The notes under the pieces: model-generated
The model's database searches: none
What the model saw: the letters and a program-made list of their open reading frames with translations, nothing else
What the model was told of the DNA's origin: nothing
Position numbers and translations under genes: made by a program
In this document: positions 45,431-58,170 of the stretch, one piece after another
Layout: every line of letters begins with the position of its first letter
Position numbering within the stretch: position 1 is the stretch's first letter
Assembly (NCBI GenBank): GCA_029582155.1
Contig: CM055897.1
Coordinates: forward strand, 7,900,795 to 7,964,794
Length of the DNA: 64,000 bases
Source: Panopea generosa
Taxonomy: Eukaryota; Mollusca; Bivalvia; Adapedonta; Hiatellidae
Direction: 5' to 3'

Positions 45431-47526
45431 ATAATTGAAACGCTCCTATGCGAATGGACACGAACATAACACTGAACAAGGCAAAAGCAAGCCACCGTTA
45501 TCTAACAAGTCTGCAGTTGGGACAATAATTTCAATATTGAATCCTCAATACATAACAATATGATGACTGGCCAGTTCTGTTGTTTTTTCTTCTGAGCAAC
45601 AGCTGGTTGAGCTGGTTACCACTGGCGGTTGGCCAGTGTTATCATTTATTTGTAAATTTACATAAAAAAAAAGTATACGAGTAGTCTACATTAGTAATTT
45701 AAAGTTGGGTACGTATATTACTGATCATAGTGTTTCTCTAACCGCCAGTCTTGTTTTTATGGTTTTATATAAACAACACATATGACAGTGTATTAAATGA
45801 TTGTTTGCAACTTATATATCGATTTCCATACTTTTTTACACGAGTGGAAACCTGGGGTTGTATTCACTAACCATTCTTGAGACCATTCTTGAGAATATTC
45901 TTAGACTTGAGCTTGAAAATCCCAAATTAACCTTAGATATTTAGTTTACCCTGACAGATAGAATGGTTGTGATCCCATTTAAAGTAAAGCTGTTGGTAGG
46001 GACAAGTTATGTTTTGATATTAAAGGCCATCATACGACCGCAACTTCTCCAATGTTGTCTCTTAATCACTAGATTAGTGTGAGATTAAATACAGTTATCA
46101 TTTTGAATAATGCAGGTACACTTTTCTGTCCATAATTATGTAATTGGTAACGTGTATAGTCTACCGACAGAAATTCGTTTTTTAGATTGTTACATAATAA
46201 GTGTCACTTACATTACGTGTAGTACCTTTAATGACAAAATGCAAACGAATGTGTAGCGTAATGTACGCAGAATAAGATCCATATACACCTGTGTGTGATA
46301 CGGACAAACAGTTTCGCATACCGGATAGTATCATCTTTATATTTATAATCAAAATGGAAATAAAAACAAAAATTAAATGCATTATAAAACCGTTTATCTG
46401 TCTCATCATTCTACTGATGACATTACATTTGAATTGTTTACTTTTATTTGCGCAACATTTATGTAGTAAACTGGCCGAACACAAATTCAGTGGTAATGAA
46501 AACAAACAACAAAAACTATAGTTGTCAGAAACTTATAGACAACAACAAAGAAGAGATGCGAAAAGTTTTAAAAATGAAATTTGAAATTGAGAAACCAAGG
46601 AGCGATTATAACACGTGTGACGGAGTACAAACGGGAAGAAGGATTTACAACATGGGCAACGACAGAAGAAGAACGGAGCTTTCCTATTGCATTCAGCATT
46701 GTCATGTATAAGGATACGGTACAGGTAGAAAATTAACTTTTATCAAAGGGTCATTAATCTTCCGTATATATAAAATAGTTCTTGTTGAATTTATGTTACA
46801 TATCATAGTTTCTTTGTGGTAAGATATATTATATATGTATAGCATTAACAGCACATTTCAGGATGTTGGCTCCTAAAATGAAAGTATTTTTATAATTCAC
46901 CTGTAAGTTATATGTGTAATTGTTTAAGATGATATTGTTAATGAAAGCACATGATAACACAAATGTTAATTTTTGAAATATAACACTAGTTTTCGTTTAC
47001 ATAGTGTAACTTTAGGAAAGGTTATTTGGCCATGCCCATCCACGTTTTTATACGTTACAATAAACATGTAAATTTATAATATGGGGCAATTGACCAGCTT
47101 TTTATTTGGAATTATGATTGCCTGTATCATAGGCAGATATTCGGAGTAGGCATGTGTAACATTTTTGCAAAACACTTTCTTGAAATTCGCGAAACGCCGT
47201 CTCTCAGGCTCTATTGAGAGGAACCATTGTAGAGTAGTAAATGGTCATGCAAAGCTCGAATTTTGGGATAATATGCAACGGCGTGTTGTTGTAAATTGTA
47301 CCACTCCCTATTGTATGTTTACTTTTCAATAAAGTAAAATACGCTGTTGCACGTTTTACTGATTTTTACTTGAAATACAAGTTTTGTCTGGCCAATTGTT
47401 ATATGCAATTTGTTCATCTCTATACAAAGACTGCGATCTTCTGTGTTTAGTGTGTTTTCATGAAGTATTAAGAAAGTTATCTGCAAATTGAAGCGGACAA
47501 TGTCTCCCTTTTTACACCTCTCAATG
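45431..47526. other. Gene-free stretch
   Basis: No supported gene. Around 45,853-45,905 a small internal repeat (ACCATTCTTGAGA twice) is seen, possibly part of an old interspersed repeat. Confidence 0.35.
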
Positions 47527-47740
47527 ACGCTCAGCATTTATTGGACAGTTCTAGGACTGGTCGGCCCGGTGTCAGTATAATGTGACTGGGTGGGGTATCA
47601 TACCATGTGTCTGCGGCATGATACTCCAGTGTTACAGCGCTCAGAATACTGTCTCAAGTAGACACTGTCGCGATATGACTGAAAATTTGTTTAAAGCGAC
47701 GCTAAACACCATCAACAACAGCAACACCTCTCAATATCAT
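47527..47740 (+). mobile_element. SINE family A, head-less copy
   Basis: CGGCCCGGTGTCAGTATAAT, GGGTATCATACCATGTGTCT, TACTGTCTCAAGTAGACACT and AGCGACGCTAAACACCAT match the family A body and tail. The tRNA-like head is missing, as in 5'-truncated copies. Confidence 0.85.
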
Positions 47741-47849
47741 TTTGTGACGTGGGTACGCCGCTGTGTTGATTAACTATCAGTCGAATATACATAAATAATT
47801 GGTGGTATTTTCAAAACTGCATTACGAGGTAATAACTATCAAAAGCTGG

Positions 47850-48760
47850 TACTCACTACCACAACGGCAGACAAGTCGGCTGCATTGCAGGCCGTTGAAA
47901 GTCGCCCTGTTATTTAATAATTTCTACTTCAATGTTGTTCGAAATAGGAAATGCCAATATAGCCTTTGCTATGGGACATGGGGTGTGTTACGTGTTCTAT
48001 TACCGCTCACGAACATACGTAATAAAACCAATACTTCTTTTTACTCGGACGCACAACAAGCTGTTTTCGGGCGAAGTTTGTGACGTGGACTGCAACCGCC
48101 TCCCCATCTGTTCTGCTTGAAAAAAAGCACTGGTCTAGATGACGTTCCCCACGAGCCCTGTAAAAGGCGTGCACGGCATTCCGCGTGATTTAAATTAAAT
48201 TTTGATTTGTCCGTAAACACAAATGCTCGCCCACTGCAGCTGGGTATATCTATACCGTCTAGTCCATTAGCTGCATGCAGCTTTATGTCTGGCAGTCAAG
48301 ACAGGACCCTTTATTGCCTACTGGCGGGCACTTTAATCCGACGTCACGAAGCCGAACGGTGTAAGGATGAATGTGTTGTCTACAAGAAAACAAATAGAAG
48401 AGGTACTCATTTTGATGTGTTGTAAAATGAAATTGTTTGGGTTTTTTTTCAAAAAAGATCAAATGTATAACATACCCATAGACATCAATGATTGTCCTGG
48501 CAGTGACGGTAGCCGACCGGAAGCGGTCCCTTCTGTGAAGCGTGCGCATCTGCCCATCCCGTCTCCCGTGGTTATTCGGCGCTGCTATGGTCGTTGGTTG
48601 TCTTTGACGACTCCAGTTAGTTGCATGCCTTGTTTTGGACTCATAATCGTTGAATGGTGGCATTGAAATGTCTTGCCACGGCGCTATAGCTTATCTCAGC
48701 GTGTAACGTGCCGATAGCCTCCTACATAACGTGTTCTGGAAAGCGCGGCATGCAACCGGT
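47850..48760 (-). pseudogene. Tc1/mariner-type transposase, heavily decayed
   Basis: Reading the minus strand downward from about 48,750: GTLHAEISYSAVARHFNATI (helix-turn-helix 1), then RPTTIAAPNNHGRRD and LHRRDRFRSATVTARTI (second HTH end), then VRLRDVGLKCPPVG, VLTARHKAAC, QNRWGGG and finally FQRPAMQPTCLPLW, which corresponds to the PW.P.SPDLNPIE.LWD end of Tc1 transposases. The order and spacing match a Tc1-like DDE transposase of about 340 residues. Many frameshifts and stops are present (for example in the region 48,400-48,480, which is replaced or degenerate), so it is inactive. Terminal inverted repeats were not identified. Confidence 0.8.
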
Positions 48761-48779
48761 GTATCGCAATCAATCTATA

Positions 48780-49329
48780 TGTGTTTTTTTTTTCGAAATG
48801 TAAATCGGTAGTGTACATAATGTCGATAATCGGATCTCGCCAAATCATTTATCTCGAGCGCCACGTGCAAAACATGGAAAATGAGTTCCACCGTAGCGAT
48901 ATACCATGTACAACCCTACCGTATTAGATAATTTATAAACACGGCATGTAATATGAGCAGGGGTAGGACTACCTGTGAACTGTCAATTTGCCAGCTGTTC
49001 AGCGTATATTCGTATATAAATGTCACTTAATACTTTTTATATGAAATACATTCATAACCGTTCATGTAAGATGGATGATTAAGGATACTTGAAATGAAAG
49101 CTTTATTTGCATATATAAATATAAAATATTTTATATCTTTTTACCATTGGATATTTCTCAAATAAAATGTACATTTACCATGATATTTCTCAACTATTTA
49201 TAAAGAATACATAACTATACGGGTGTAGTCTATTCATATTTAGGTTACGCATTTGTCGTATGAATTCTGATCAACATTTAAAGAATCCCCGCCTAAGGAA
49301 TGTCATAGCTGTCTTATTTGGTTCATTTT
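48780..49329. other. Gene-free stretch
   Basis: No coding or repeat feature recognised apart from the right flank of the Tc1 fossil. Confidence 0.35.
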
Positions 49330-49755
49330 ATATGTATTATGTGTATTCTTTATTATATCATGTGCATTCATCATTATCTCATGTGCATTCATCATTATAT
49401 TATATGCTTTGTTTATTATATTATGTCGATACGTTATTACATTATGTCGATACTTCATTACATTACTGTAGAAACTTTATTATATCTTGTCAAAAGTTTA
49501 TTTTATTATGTAGAAACTTTATTATGTTCTGTAGATACTTCTAACATTATGTCGAAACTTTATTATATCTTGTCGAAAGTTTATTACATTTTGTCGAAAT
49601 TTTATTATATCTTGTCGAAAGTTGATTTTATTATGTAGAAACTTTATTATATTCTGTAGATACTTCTAACAATATTACGAAATTTTATTATAATCTTGTC
49701 GAAAGTATATTATATTATGTGCATCCTTTATCATATTATGTCGAAACTTCCTTAT
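49330..49755. repeat. Degenerate ~22-bp tandem repeat
   Basis: Units of the type TTTATTATATCTTGTCGAAAG, with variants TATGTAGAAAC, TCTGTAGATAC and TCATGTGCATTCA, recur about 18 times with variable length. Confidence 0.85.
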
Positions 49756-50462
49756 GATGAGGAGATCACTTTGTCGGGGTGATTTTAACAACAAGCTTCT
49801 TTGAGAGAAAGAATATTGAACATGATGGAAGTTGTTCTTAAAAATCTCAACATGGATATACACAGGTATGAGATTTCACGATAAAGTCAATGGAAGGTAG
49901 GAAGTATCATAACATTAAAGGACACGTTTATTCATTGAAAATATTTAATAAATGTGTTACCAAATTGTTATCATGTGATTTTACGTAAATGTCACGATCG
50001 TTTTGATTGTGTCATCATGAACTTAATATTTTTAAACAAATATGAAAAATGTGACATAGTCATATTAACATTTAACCATTACTTTAAATATTGTAGGTGT
50101 TACACATAATAACCAACTTAATAATCTGGAATTCAAATATTTTCCAAAGCTTTTCAAAAAAAACAAAAAACCACAAGATGTTGAACATTAACATGTAGGC
50201 CCGTATATAAACTCGATTCGCACACAGCAAGACCATATATGCTTTAACCATTAGCTCTATTCTGCTGTAAATTGGTTTATTGTAAAATATATAAAAATAT
50301 CAAGCACTAGTGCTGATAAATTTATGAGCAAATTTTCAGACATGACAAATAATATTTCGGAGTGGAATCAAATGTCAAACAGTGGGTTCGTAAGGTTTTA
50401 TAGGACAGCTATGTTTACCATGGCAACTGTTTAATGCCAGCCAAGGTGTTACGGGCTAACAG
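49756..50462. other. Gene-free stretch
   Basis: No recognised feature. Confidence 0.35.
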
Positions 50463-50990
50463 CAAGAAAGTAGAGAACTCTCTAAGCTTAAACTACAGTA
50501 TGAACATTTAAAAAGTCAAATGGATGCAGGTGTGAAATTTCGAGCAGAGTATGAGACTCTGAAATCGATAAATGCTTCACTGGAAAATCAGGTTTTGAAG
50601 CTGCAACAAGAAAAACAAGAATTAGAAAAGGCAAATGCTAAAATAGCCGAAACCAACTCAACCTTATGTAGCAAATTATCTGCTCAAATTAATCTGAACG
50701 CTTCCCTATAAGGACGGATTAGTAAATGTAAGGAAGGATAATAACATCCTTTCATCACGACATTTAAATAAATCACCTCGTGGTAAAAGGATTAACCCCG
50801 AAACGAGCAAGGAAATACATACAAGCCACTACTTCTACTGGTCCAACTACTTCATCATCCAGTCAATCAACTACTTCGTGTTCAACGAAGTCACTGAACA
50901 TCCTATCAGAACCACTCAGAACTCACGATTATGATGACATTTCGGATAAAGGGGTAATGTGGGTGGATTACCCTGAATATAATTAAGGTA
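50463..50990 (+). CDS. Unrecognised coiled-coil fragment with basic, Ser/Thr-rich tail
   Basis: After an acceptor-like GGGCTAACAG the frame reads QQESRELSKLKLQYEHLKSQ and continues to a TAA at 50,709 (NASLENQVLKLQQEKQELEK), a clear heptad coiled coil of about 80 residues. A second frame, 50,780-50,986, encodes LTPKRARKYIQATTSTGP and a Ser/Thr-rich acidic tail ending MWVDYPEYN. The two lie in different frames and may be one frameshifted gene, or two exons. A minus-strand fragment at 56.45-56.87 kb has a similar plan (coiled coil, then KR-rich segment), so both may derive from one repeated family. Function unknown. Confidence 0.4.
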
Positions 50991-53435
50991 TGTTGTTTAT
51001 AAACTTAATTGAATTGTATCAGTATTCGAACCCGCAACCATGACACTAAGTTTCGGATTTATAATTCCCTGCCGTGAATCCTAAAATGAGAGGATCATGT
51101 CCACAAGCTACATCAAGGGTATGCTCACCCCCATTAACGTTCCACTTATAGTAAAAACAAGTACTCAGTTACCTACAGTATATTTCAATTAAGTATAAGT
51201 ATGGAAAACTGTAAAACAATCAACAAAGCCTACTTGAAGATAAATAACGTTTTAATTGTATGTCTTTTAAATAGAAAAAAAAATCAGGATAACCCCGTCA
51301 TACAATCCAACTTGAAAAAACACTATAAATTAAGATTATATACCTTAATATTAGTAATTAATCTTATATCACAGTTTGTTCAAATATATACAAATCACAG
51401 ATACTCTATAAAGATATTTATCTCAAGTTGAAGACTATATGACTACATAAAGTTTTCTAACAAATTAAAAGAAATACACATTAGTTTGTGACCTTATTAT
51501 TATGAGCTTTATTAACATAGTAAAAAATGAGAAATGGGGAAAAAAATGTTTGAAGTAACATAAAAAATGATATCCACATGAGATGAGTATTTTATTGACT
51601 ATGTATTGAAATGAAACAACGATGAAATAAACATAACCATTAACATAAACAAAGTAAAAAAGTTAAAACATATATTTTCTTTTTCAGGAAACACTTGACG
51701 GAATGTTTCGGTGTGCAGGGAATCTATGGTTGAAAGCATAAATTCAATAGCGTAGTTTACAAAATAAGTGCTTGAAATGAGCTATTGAATTATAATACTA
51801 TTTTATAAAAACAAAATATTGATCATAAGCTTATTGAAATATGTTTCATAATTTTAACCAGATTGGAAAAAATAAATGTTAAAACATACTGTAGTTTGTT
51901 AATCATTTACCATTTAAAAGGAAATAAGTATGATTTCCATAATACCCATATATATAATACCCATATATCTGTATAAAAACGGATAATCCTCCACCCCCAG
52001 CTCACGAACATGTCATCAACGAACAAGTTATCACTGTAGGTAAAAACCTTCATAAGACATAAAATTTTAAATAATGATACATTAATGGGTGAAGTTTCAT
52101 CAAGAGTAGTAGGTGTGAAATAAGAAGGTAAATCATCGTGTGGGTAAATTTTTGCCGCGCGCCATCACGTGACGCGTGCAAAACTCGTATCAATTACGTA
52201 CAACACAAGGACATTTATCGCTTAGGTCGGACGTGCACACGCAATATGGGATCATTTGTCTTCTGTTGTGCGAGCATGTCTACAACGTGTAAAGTGCAAT
52301 TATCACTTAGATCGTATATTACTTAGGTTGGTGGTATCAATGAGAACGACTGTAATATACACTCATACAGACATCGACAAAACAACATGCCACCTCCTTT
52401 TTGACGTAGGATACTTTTCATAGCAAAAAAATAACAAAACACATGTTGTAACTTAAAATTTAATATGAAATGTTAATGCTGATTATATCTTTAAATATCG
52501 TTATAAAGTTAGTGTCTCGATAAACGCTCGTATATAGTTTTAAATGATATATCTCCTTGTCTAATACTTCCAATTCATTCATTTTGTATACTAGTTCTTC
52601 TATTTGTCTTCGTTCTCCTTTCCACATTGTCTCCATTTTCCAGCAAATTGTTCAAAGTAAATCTTTAAAGACCTTTTCAATCTCATTAAAACACTAAAAT
52701 AGTTTCTCATATTCATTCGTAGTAGTTTACGACACAAGACTTTCTCCAGCGACTCACAACGATTAAAGTCCAATACCATGATTAAAAAGTAAATCAAATG
52801 GTTCATAGAAATTCATGATGTTCGACAGAGAATCCGCTTATATTATAAGAACGTTCACAGTCGCGACTAAGCTCCATATCAAAACACTTTATTGTCTCAT
52901 CATCAGACATTAGCATTAACACATTTTTCTGGATTCCACTGTAAACTTATTTCCATCAGTTCCGATTTTTGCATTAAAGTAGATTTTCTTAATTGATCCA
53001 TGTTAATGTTCGAGAAAGATTCTAACGTGATATGTAAGATGTTTAAAAATTTCTGAATGATTTTCCAACGGAAAACAGGTAAGGTTCGATTTCTTTCTTC
53101 TTGTTGTAAGACCGGTTAAATTAGGTAACTTAGCGCTTTTTCAAGGTTTAAGTCAAATGCGTTACTGACACTATTTTCACGCAGACGCTATTAAGAACTT
53201 GTACCCTTTTAGTAATATACCCTAATTTAAACCGCCTTATTCACATGGCGTTGGAAATCATATTATGATGAGATATGATAAAAAAATGACAAATTTGTTC
53301 CCACCTTTCAAAGTTGTCGACTCAGTGTGTCGTTTCAACCCTACAAATAACTGGAGCGATTTTCGTTAATCCATAAAAATATTTGGGATGAAACTTCGTG
53401 ACCTTGTTTAAACTAATTTAATAGTTATATATATA
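50991..53435. other. Gene-free stretch
   Basis: No supported coding region, RNA gene or tandem array on either strand. Confidence 0.35.
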
Positions 53436-53992
53436 ATTGCTCAACTTTTGACAACAGTTCAGTCAATGCAAAATAGGCTTGACACGATCGAGTGTGGTGA
53501 GAACATGCCCACAGGAACAATGACATACGTAACGGGACTAGTCGTACATGGCAACACAATCCTCTAAACAACCATGACGTGACAATTGTTGCCAGCGGAT
53601 TACCTGTTACCGAAGGAGAGGACCTCATCCATAAAGCGGAAGACATAATTCGATGCCTTGGTGACCAAGTCTCGTCCATTGTGCGTGTCACTGGAGCAGC
53701 GAGAATTTGTGCGAGATTAAATAATCGACCACCATTAGTTAAAAACAGCTTTCAAACATAGATGAAAAAATACTTGTGTTAAGAAACAAAATGAATCTTG
53801 AAAATTCAGAGAACTACAAGAGAGTATACTTAAAAAAGTAGTAAATCTCACGCCGAAAGATAAATTGAACTCAACGCTAGGGCGTTACTTCATGAATTAC
53901 CCCCAGGGACACTCGCTACGCGTTGACGCTAACGGTCGCATTAAAGCACGTACTCAACACCAACATCAACAACACGAACAAATGGCCGACTA
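53436..53992 (+). pseudogene. LINE ORF1 remnant
   Basis: A short coiled coil (QLLTTVQSMQNRLDTIE) is followed by VTIVASGLPVTEGEDLIHKA, RLNNRPPLVK, ILVLRNKMNL and YKRVYLKKS, an arrangement seen in ORF1 proteins of APE-type LINEs (RRM-like fold). It ends GHSLRVDANGRIKARTQHQH and QEQMAD-like residues at TAG 53,989. At least three frame changes and stops are present. ORF1 protein binds element RNA in active copies. It is directly followed by the endonuclease ORF. Confidence 0.7.
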
Positions 53993-56417
53993 GGAATCAC
54001 CCCGTCCAAATGAATCTATTAAAATAGTCCATCTTAATGTTTGTGGTTGGACCAATGAAAATAACATATTACGCCAAAGTCTTATTACGTCCCTAAATGC
54101 AGACATTTTCAGTATATCAGAAACCCATTTAGCTAACCGATCTGTTATCGATGTACCTGAATATACTTGGTATGGATTCAATCGTGTCGTAATACATAGA
54201 AATGCCCCTAAAGCGTCTGGTGGGGTAGGGATTTTAGTGCATCGCCGGATATATGAAAACTTCGATCTTTCAATAATTGACAAAACGTACGATGGAATAT
54301 TAGGTATACAACTTGTACATAAAACGTCGGAATATGTATTTGTGGTATATTCATGTTACCTACCGCCGGAAAACTCTACTCGAGGTCGTGATGCTCAAGG
54401 GTTTTATTCCCATTTGCTTGCCCAAGTGTATATGAATAGTGAGGCTGACTGGATCTTATCGTGGCAGACTTTAATTCACACATTGAATCTTTATCAGACA
54501 TAATGAGTGACATTGACACTATACCAAAACGGAATATAATCGATAAATCTATAAATCAACATTGACATGAGTTTTTAGATTTTTTGAACGAATCAAAGTG
54601 CTGTGTGCTTAACGGTAGATTTGACAATAATAATGACATTTTCAAATCAATATCTCGTAAAGGTAAAGCGGTGGTGGACTACATCTGTGTTCCACATGAC
54701 TGCTTCAAAACATGTGTAGATTTCAAGACTATTACAGTTCAATCTGTTGTTGAAAATCATAAACTGCACGAATTACTAGGGGAGCGATCACGATTACCTG
54801 ATCATTGTGTCCTGTTAACCCTTTACTTCATATAGACGCCTTTGGACACCTCTAATACTGAAAGCATTAATTCACCACTTATCAGCAATGGGTGAATTAT
54901 GTTTATATTAACTGACAGAGTGGAAAACAGTGCAGGAAGAGTTCAGATTGCTCGTTTTCAAAGGCCTTCTGTGATTGGTGCGGGAAAATGCGTATCTATG
55001 GAGTAAAGGGTTAACCCAATTAAGTCTATCAGAATGTCATCTCGTAAATAAACACACATTATCATTATCACATTATCCAGCATTTAAAACTTCGCGTTTT
55101 AAATTACATAAAATCACAGACACTTTAATGGATAACGAACTATCGAGATTATCCATATTAAACATTATTTCACTGATTGAAAGATGTAGGGAATCCCAAC
55201 AAGACATTGATTGTATATATGATAAGCTGTGTGACGTAATTAAAACGGAAATGAATGCTAAAATACCAAAGTATGATATATCACCACGTACAAATAAAAG
55301 ACTAAGAACCAGAAAATCGTATTGGAATCAAACATTTACAGACCTTTGGAATGTTATGCGGCAAAAAGAACGTGATTCTTTACGATGTAAGGCAAGTAGA
55401 AATGTTAAAACAGCTTTGCATAGATCTTACATTGGAGCCAGAAATATTTTCGATACATTTTAGAGGCAGACAGAACGCGCGCACAGACAGGCAGTCGCGT
55501 ATGATATTGAAGATATGTCGTCCAATAACCCTAATGACTTCTGGGAAAAGATTAAAAATCTTGGTCCAAGAACTGATAAATCTATACCCATAGAAATAGT
55601 TGACAGTAATGGAATCAAATCAAATGACGAAAATGTTGTTTTTGAGAGGTGGAAGCTAGACTTTGAGAATTTATATACGTGCCAAAATAATGATGACTTC
55701 GATGATACTCACTATAACCAAGCGAAAATTCATAAACTCTTAATTGAAAATAATATGAATAACCCATTGTATGTTCCGAATGAAGTCCTTAATCGCAACA
55801 TTAGCATAGATGAAGTCACATACATTGTTATGCACGCAAAATCGCGATCGGCCAGCGGGTATGACGAAATTCCTTATTGTGTATTAAAAAACCCTCCAGT
55901 GAGTATAGTGTTACAACAATTATTTCAGTTTATTTTCGATACCAGTATAATAACGTCGGCTTGGCGAAAATCCATAATTTGCCCTATCTTAAAAGACTGC
56001 ACCACGGATAAACGTATACCTATGAATTACAGAGGCATTAGTCTATTATCGCGTGTGAGTAAACTTTACAGTTCGTTTATGGACAAACGTATTACATAAT
56101 ACCTAGAGCAAAACAAAATACTTGCAGATGAGCAAAATGGGTTTAGAAGGAACAGATCATGTGAAGATCACGTGTTAACACTAAGCAGTTTAATACGAAA
56201 CAATGATTCAGTTTTTACAGCGTTTATTGACCTACGTAAATGTTTTGATTTTATAGATAGAGACAAGTTGTTTTACAAATTACTGCTTTATCATATTGAT
56301 GGTAAAATATACAACTCCATAAGAAGCATATACTCTCAGTCTTCGTCATGTGTTCGCATAAATAATAAGCTTACTGATTGGTTCTCTTGCAACACTAGTG
56401 ACCCAATGATCCATTAA
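53988..56417 (+). pseudogene. LINE ORF2 remnant: endonuclease plus partial reverse transcriptase
   Basis: An AP-type endonuclease opens with VHLNVCGWTNENN, catalytic Glu in SISETHL, then KASGGVGILVH, YLPPENS, ADFNSHIESL (after a frameshift at about 54,465) and LPDHCVL. A linker follows, then the reverse transcriptase: SASGYDEIPYCVLK, PILKDCTTDKRIPMNYRGIS, QNGFRRNRSCEDHV and FTAFIDLRKCFDFIDRDKLF, which carries the first catalytic Asp. Similarity stops at WFSCNT (about 56,395), just before the expected G.RQGD block, so the second catalytic Asp pair and RNase/zinc-knuckle end are missing. In-frame stops include TGA 54,564, TAG 55,461 and TAA 56,097. This is a dead, 3'-truncated or interrupted copy; LINEs are usually 5'-truncated, so an insertion or deletion at 56.4 kb is likely. 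Confidence 0.88.
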
Positions 56418-56439
56418 TCTGTGTTCTTCCTATAAAGCT

Positions 56440-56870
56440 GAAAGAGTTGGCTCAGATTTTAAGTGTATTGTGAGTGAAAAAAATAATTTGCTCTTGCCTT
56501 AGATTGTCCGAGGAAATCCCACACCCATACATTCTAAATCGGAATCGCTTTAAATTTCCTGTACCACCCGTCTGTGCTGTGCCTTCGCCCGTCATGTTTG
56601 TTGCTTGATGACATGGGTTTGATCCTGACTTCAACAGTTTGACTCGTTTTGTAGTTGATGGATTCACTACTTTCCTTTTCAACATGTCGCTTGGTTCATC
56701 CGAACCAACAGATAGTTGTCTTTTTACATGCTCCATCTGCTGTGTCAGTTTTTCATTTTGTATTTTTAACATATCTCTGTTTTACTGCAATTCTATTGTT
56801 ATTATAGTTTGTCGACCTAGTTTCCTCTTTAGTTCTCTGCTTTCAGTTTCGAGTTGTTTAGCAACAGACG
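56440..56870 (-). pseudogene. Coiled-coil/basic protein fragment, minus strand
   Basis: The minus-strand frame reads SVAKQLETESRELKRKLGRQ, then a TAA, then NRDMLKIQNEKLTQQMEHVK, KRKVVNPSTTKRVKLLKSG and a Gly-rich end. It is a coiled coil followed by a basic segment; no family is recognised. It abuts the broken LINE end, so an element inserted here could account for the loss of the RT 3' part. Compare the fragment at 50.46-50.99 kb. Confidence 0.4.
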
Positions 56871-56958
56871 GACGTACGGACGGACGAACATGGATAGTCC
56901 TATACGACCCCTCCCCCTTTTCATAGCAGGGATAAATAAATTTCTAGTTGAAAAAAAG

Positions 56959-57085
56959 TGTTACACTAAGTGAAGCCGTTTTATAATCAAATGTCAATAC
57001 ATGTACCAAACATACGCTTAGTGTAACAAAACCTATATGTGTTGCACTAAGGGTTGCGATGTTACCCTTAGTGTAACAAAAATAG
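56959..57085. repeat. Repeated CTTAGTGTAACA motifs in inverted and direct orientation
   Basis: TGTTACACTAAG at 56,959 faces CTTAGTGTAACAAAACCTAT at 57,017, and a direct copy CTTAGTGTAACAAAAATAGG lies at 57,066. A fourth degenerate inverted copy (GTTGCACTAAGGG) is at 57,041. This may be the ends of one or two nested MITE-like elements. Confidence 0.6.
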
Positions 57086-57350
57086 GTTTTGCCCCTGAGA
57101 GGGCCTCGTTTCTCGTACCGTCAAACACGTTTTTTTATGGTTTTATATCCTTTACAGGGACATATGACAGTGTCACATATTGAAAAAAAGACGATTTCGA
57201 TTTCGATACCACTCTACAATTGTAGAAACCTTACGGACGTGGACATTGTTTTGGTAAACCCTAGCCCTATCCCCAAGTTAAATCGGTGAGAAGGGGAGAT
57301 TTTCGTTTTGATGGCCTGTCCGCCATCTAAGTATAAGGCTCCTCTGCTAC

Positions 57351-57351
<1 letters not shown>

Positions 57352-57403
<52 letters not shown>

Positions 57404-57412
57404 TATTGATTA
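57352..57412. repeat. (GATT)n simple repeat
   Basis: About 14 GATT units. It is the likely 3' tail of the minus-oriented SINE family C copy that follows. Confidence 0.95.
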
Positions 57413-57439
57413 ATTGATTATTGAGCGTCATTTTTATGC

Positions 57440-57680
57440 CATCGAAGGACGTTTCCTGGGATCCTGAAATGTTAACCAGTACTCAAGCACACACCATCTC
57501 CGCAAGCAACTAAATACTTTTTCACTTGAATCAGCTGTGAAAGACGAATGATAATGAAACACAATGCCGTATATCAATCATCACGGAGACTGTTGCCGAG
57601 CAGGGATTTGAACTCACAGCCCCTGGATTGATAGTCAGACGCGCTACCGACTGAGCTAATCGGGCCCGGCTATTTATCAA
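57440..57680 (-). mobile_element. tRNA-derived SINE, family C
   Basis: Read on the minus strand the head is GGGCCCGATTAGCTCAGTCG, GTAGCGCGTCTGAC and GGCTGTGAGTTCAAATCC, with good A and B boxes. The acceptor and anticodon stems do not pair properly, so it is not a functional tRNA. The body contains GTTAACATTTCAGGATCCCA and ends in the (AATC)n tail. A degenerate relative is at 14.63-14.84 kb. Confidence 0.85.
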
Positions 57681-58104
57681 ATAAAATGTCTAAACTACCA
57701 ACTATATCTTAGTATTTCCGTACGTAAATAAATTATATAAACGGTTATGCACCAATCATATTTTACTGACAATAATTCGTTTTTAGCATAATAACTTTCA
57801 TTTACAATGCGTACAGTACCTTTTATGGTAGTAATCTGATCAGACTGTCAGGTGTGTATTAGTTACTTTACAGGGCAGTTTTATCAACTGGGAGTGTATA
57901 ATATGGTCTACAAACGAGCAGTTATAATAACAAATAGAAAATTTTTTGTTTAAAGACCAACTTTCCGATCCATAGGATCGGGTGAATTTGATACTCCAGC
58001 GAGGTTAGTGTATTTTTGACAGACAGCACTACTGTGTTAAAAATAGAACTAGCATAGCTACATGTAAACAGAGAGCCACACGTTTTCTACGTACATTTCG
58101 TCCT
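57681..58104. other. Gene-free stretch
   Basis: No recognised feature. Confidence 0.35.
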
Positions 58105-58170
58105 ATTAGTGCAATAGGTACCAAGTGTATATATGTAACAAGAAGGCATTTGGTATCTTATTGCACTAAT
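58105..58170. repeat. Hairpin: 23-bp inverted repeat with 19-nt loop
   Basis: ATTAGTGCAATAGGTACCAAG at 58,105 pairs with CTTGGTATC-type right arm 58,147-58,170 (CATTTGGTATCTTATTGCAC then TAAT), with a few mismatches. Confidence 0.8.

Noticed and set aside
46182-46711. Overlapping frames of 76-107 codons on both strands
   Set aside because: No conserved motif, composition like the surrounding AT-rich DNA, and mutually overlapping.
48283-48663. An intact 126-codon novel gene on the minus strand
   Set aside because: Its first half is the helix-turn-helix end of a Tc1 transposase; the rest is a degenerate continuation.
57600-57672. Functional tRNA gene on the minus strand
   Set aside because: A and B boxes are present but acceptor and anticodon stems do not pair, and a SINE body with (AATC)n tail follows.
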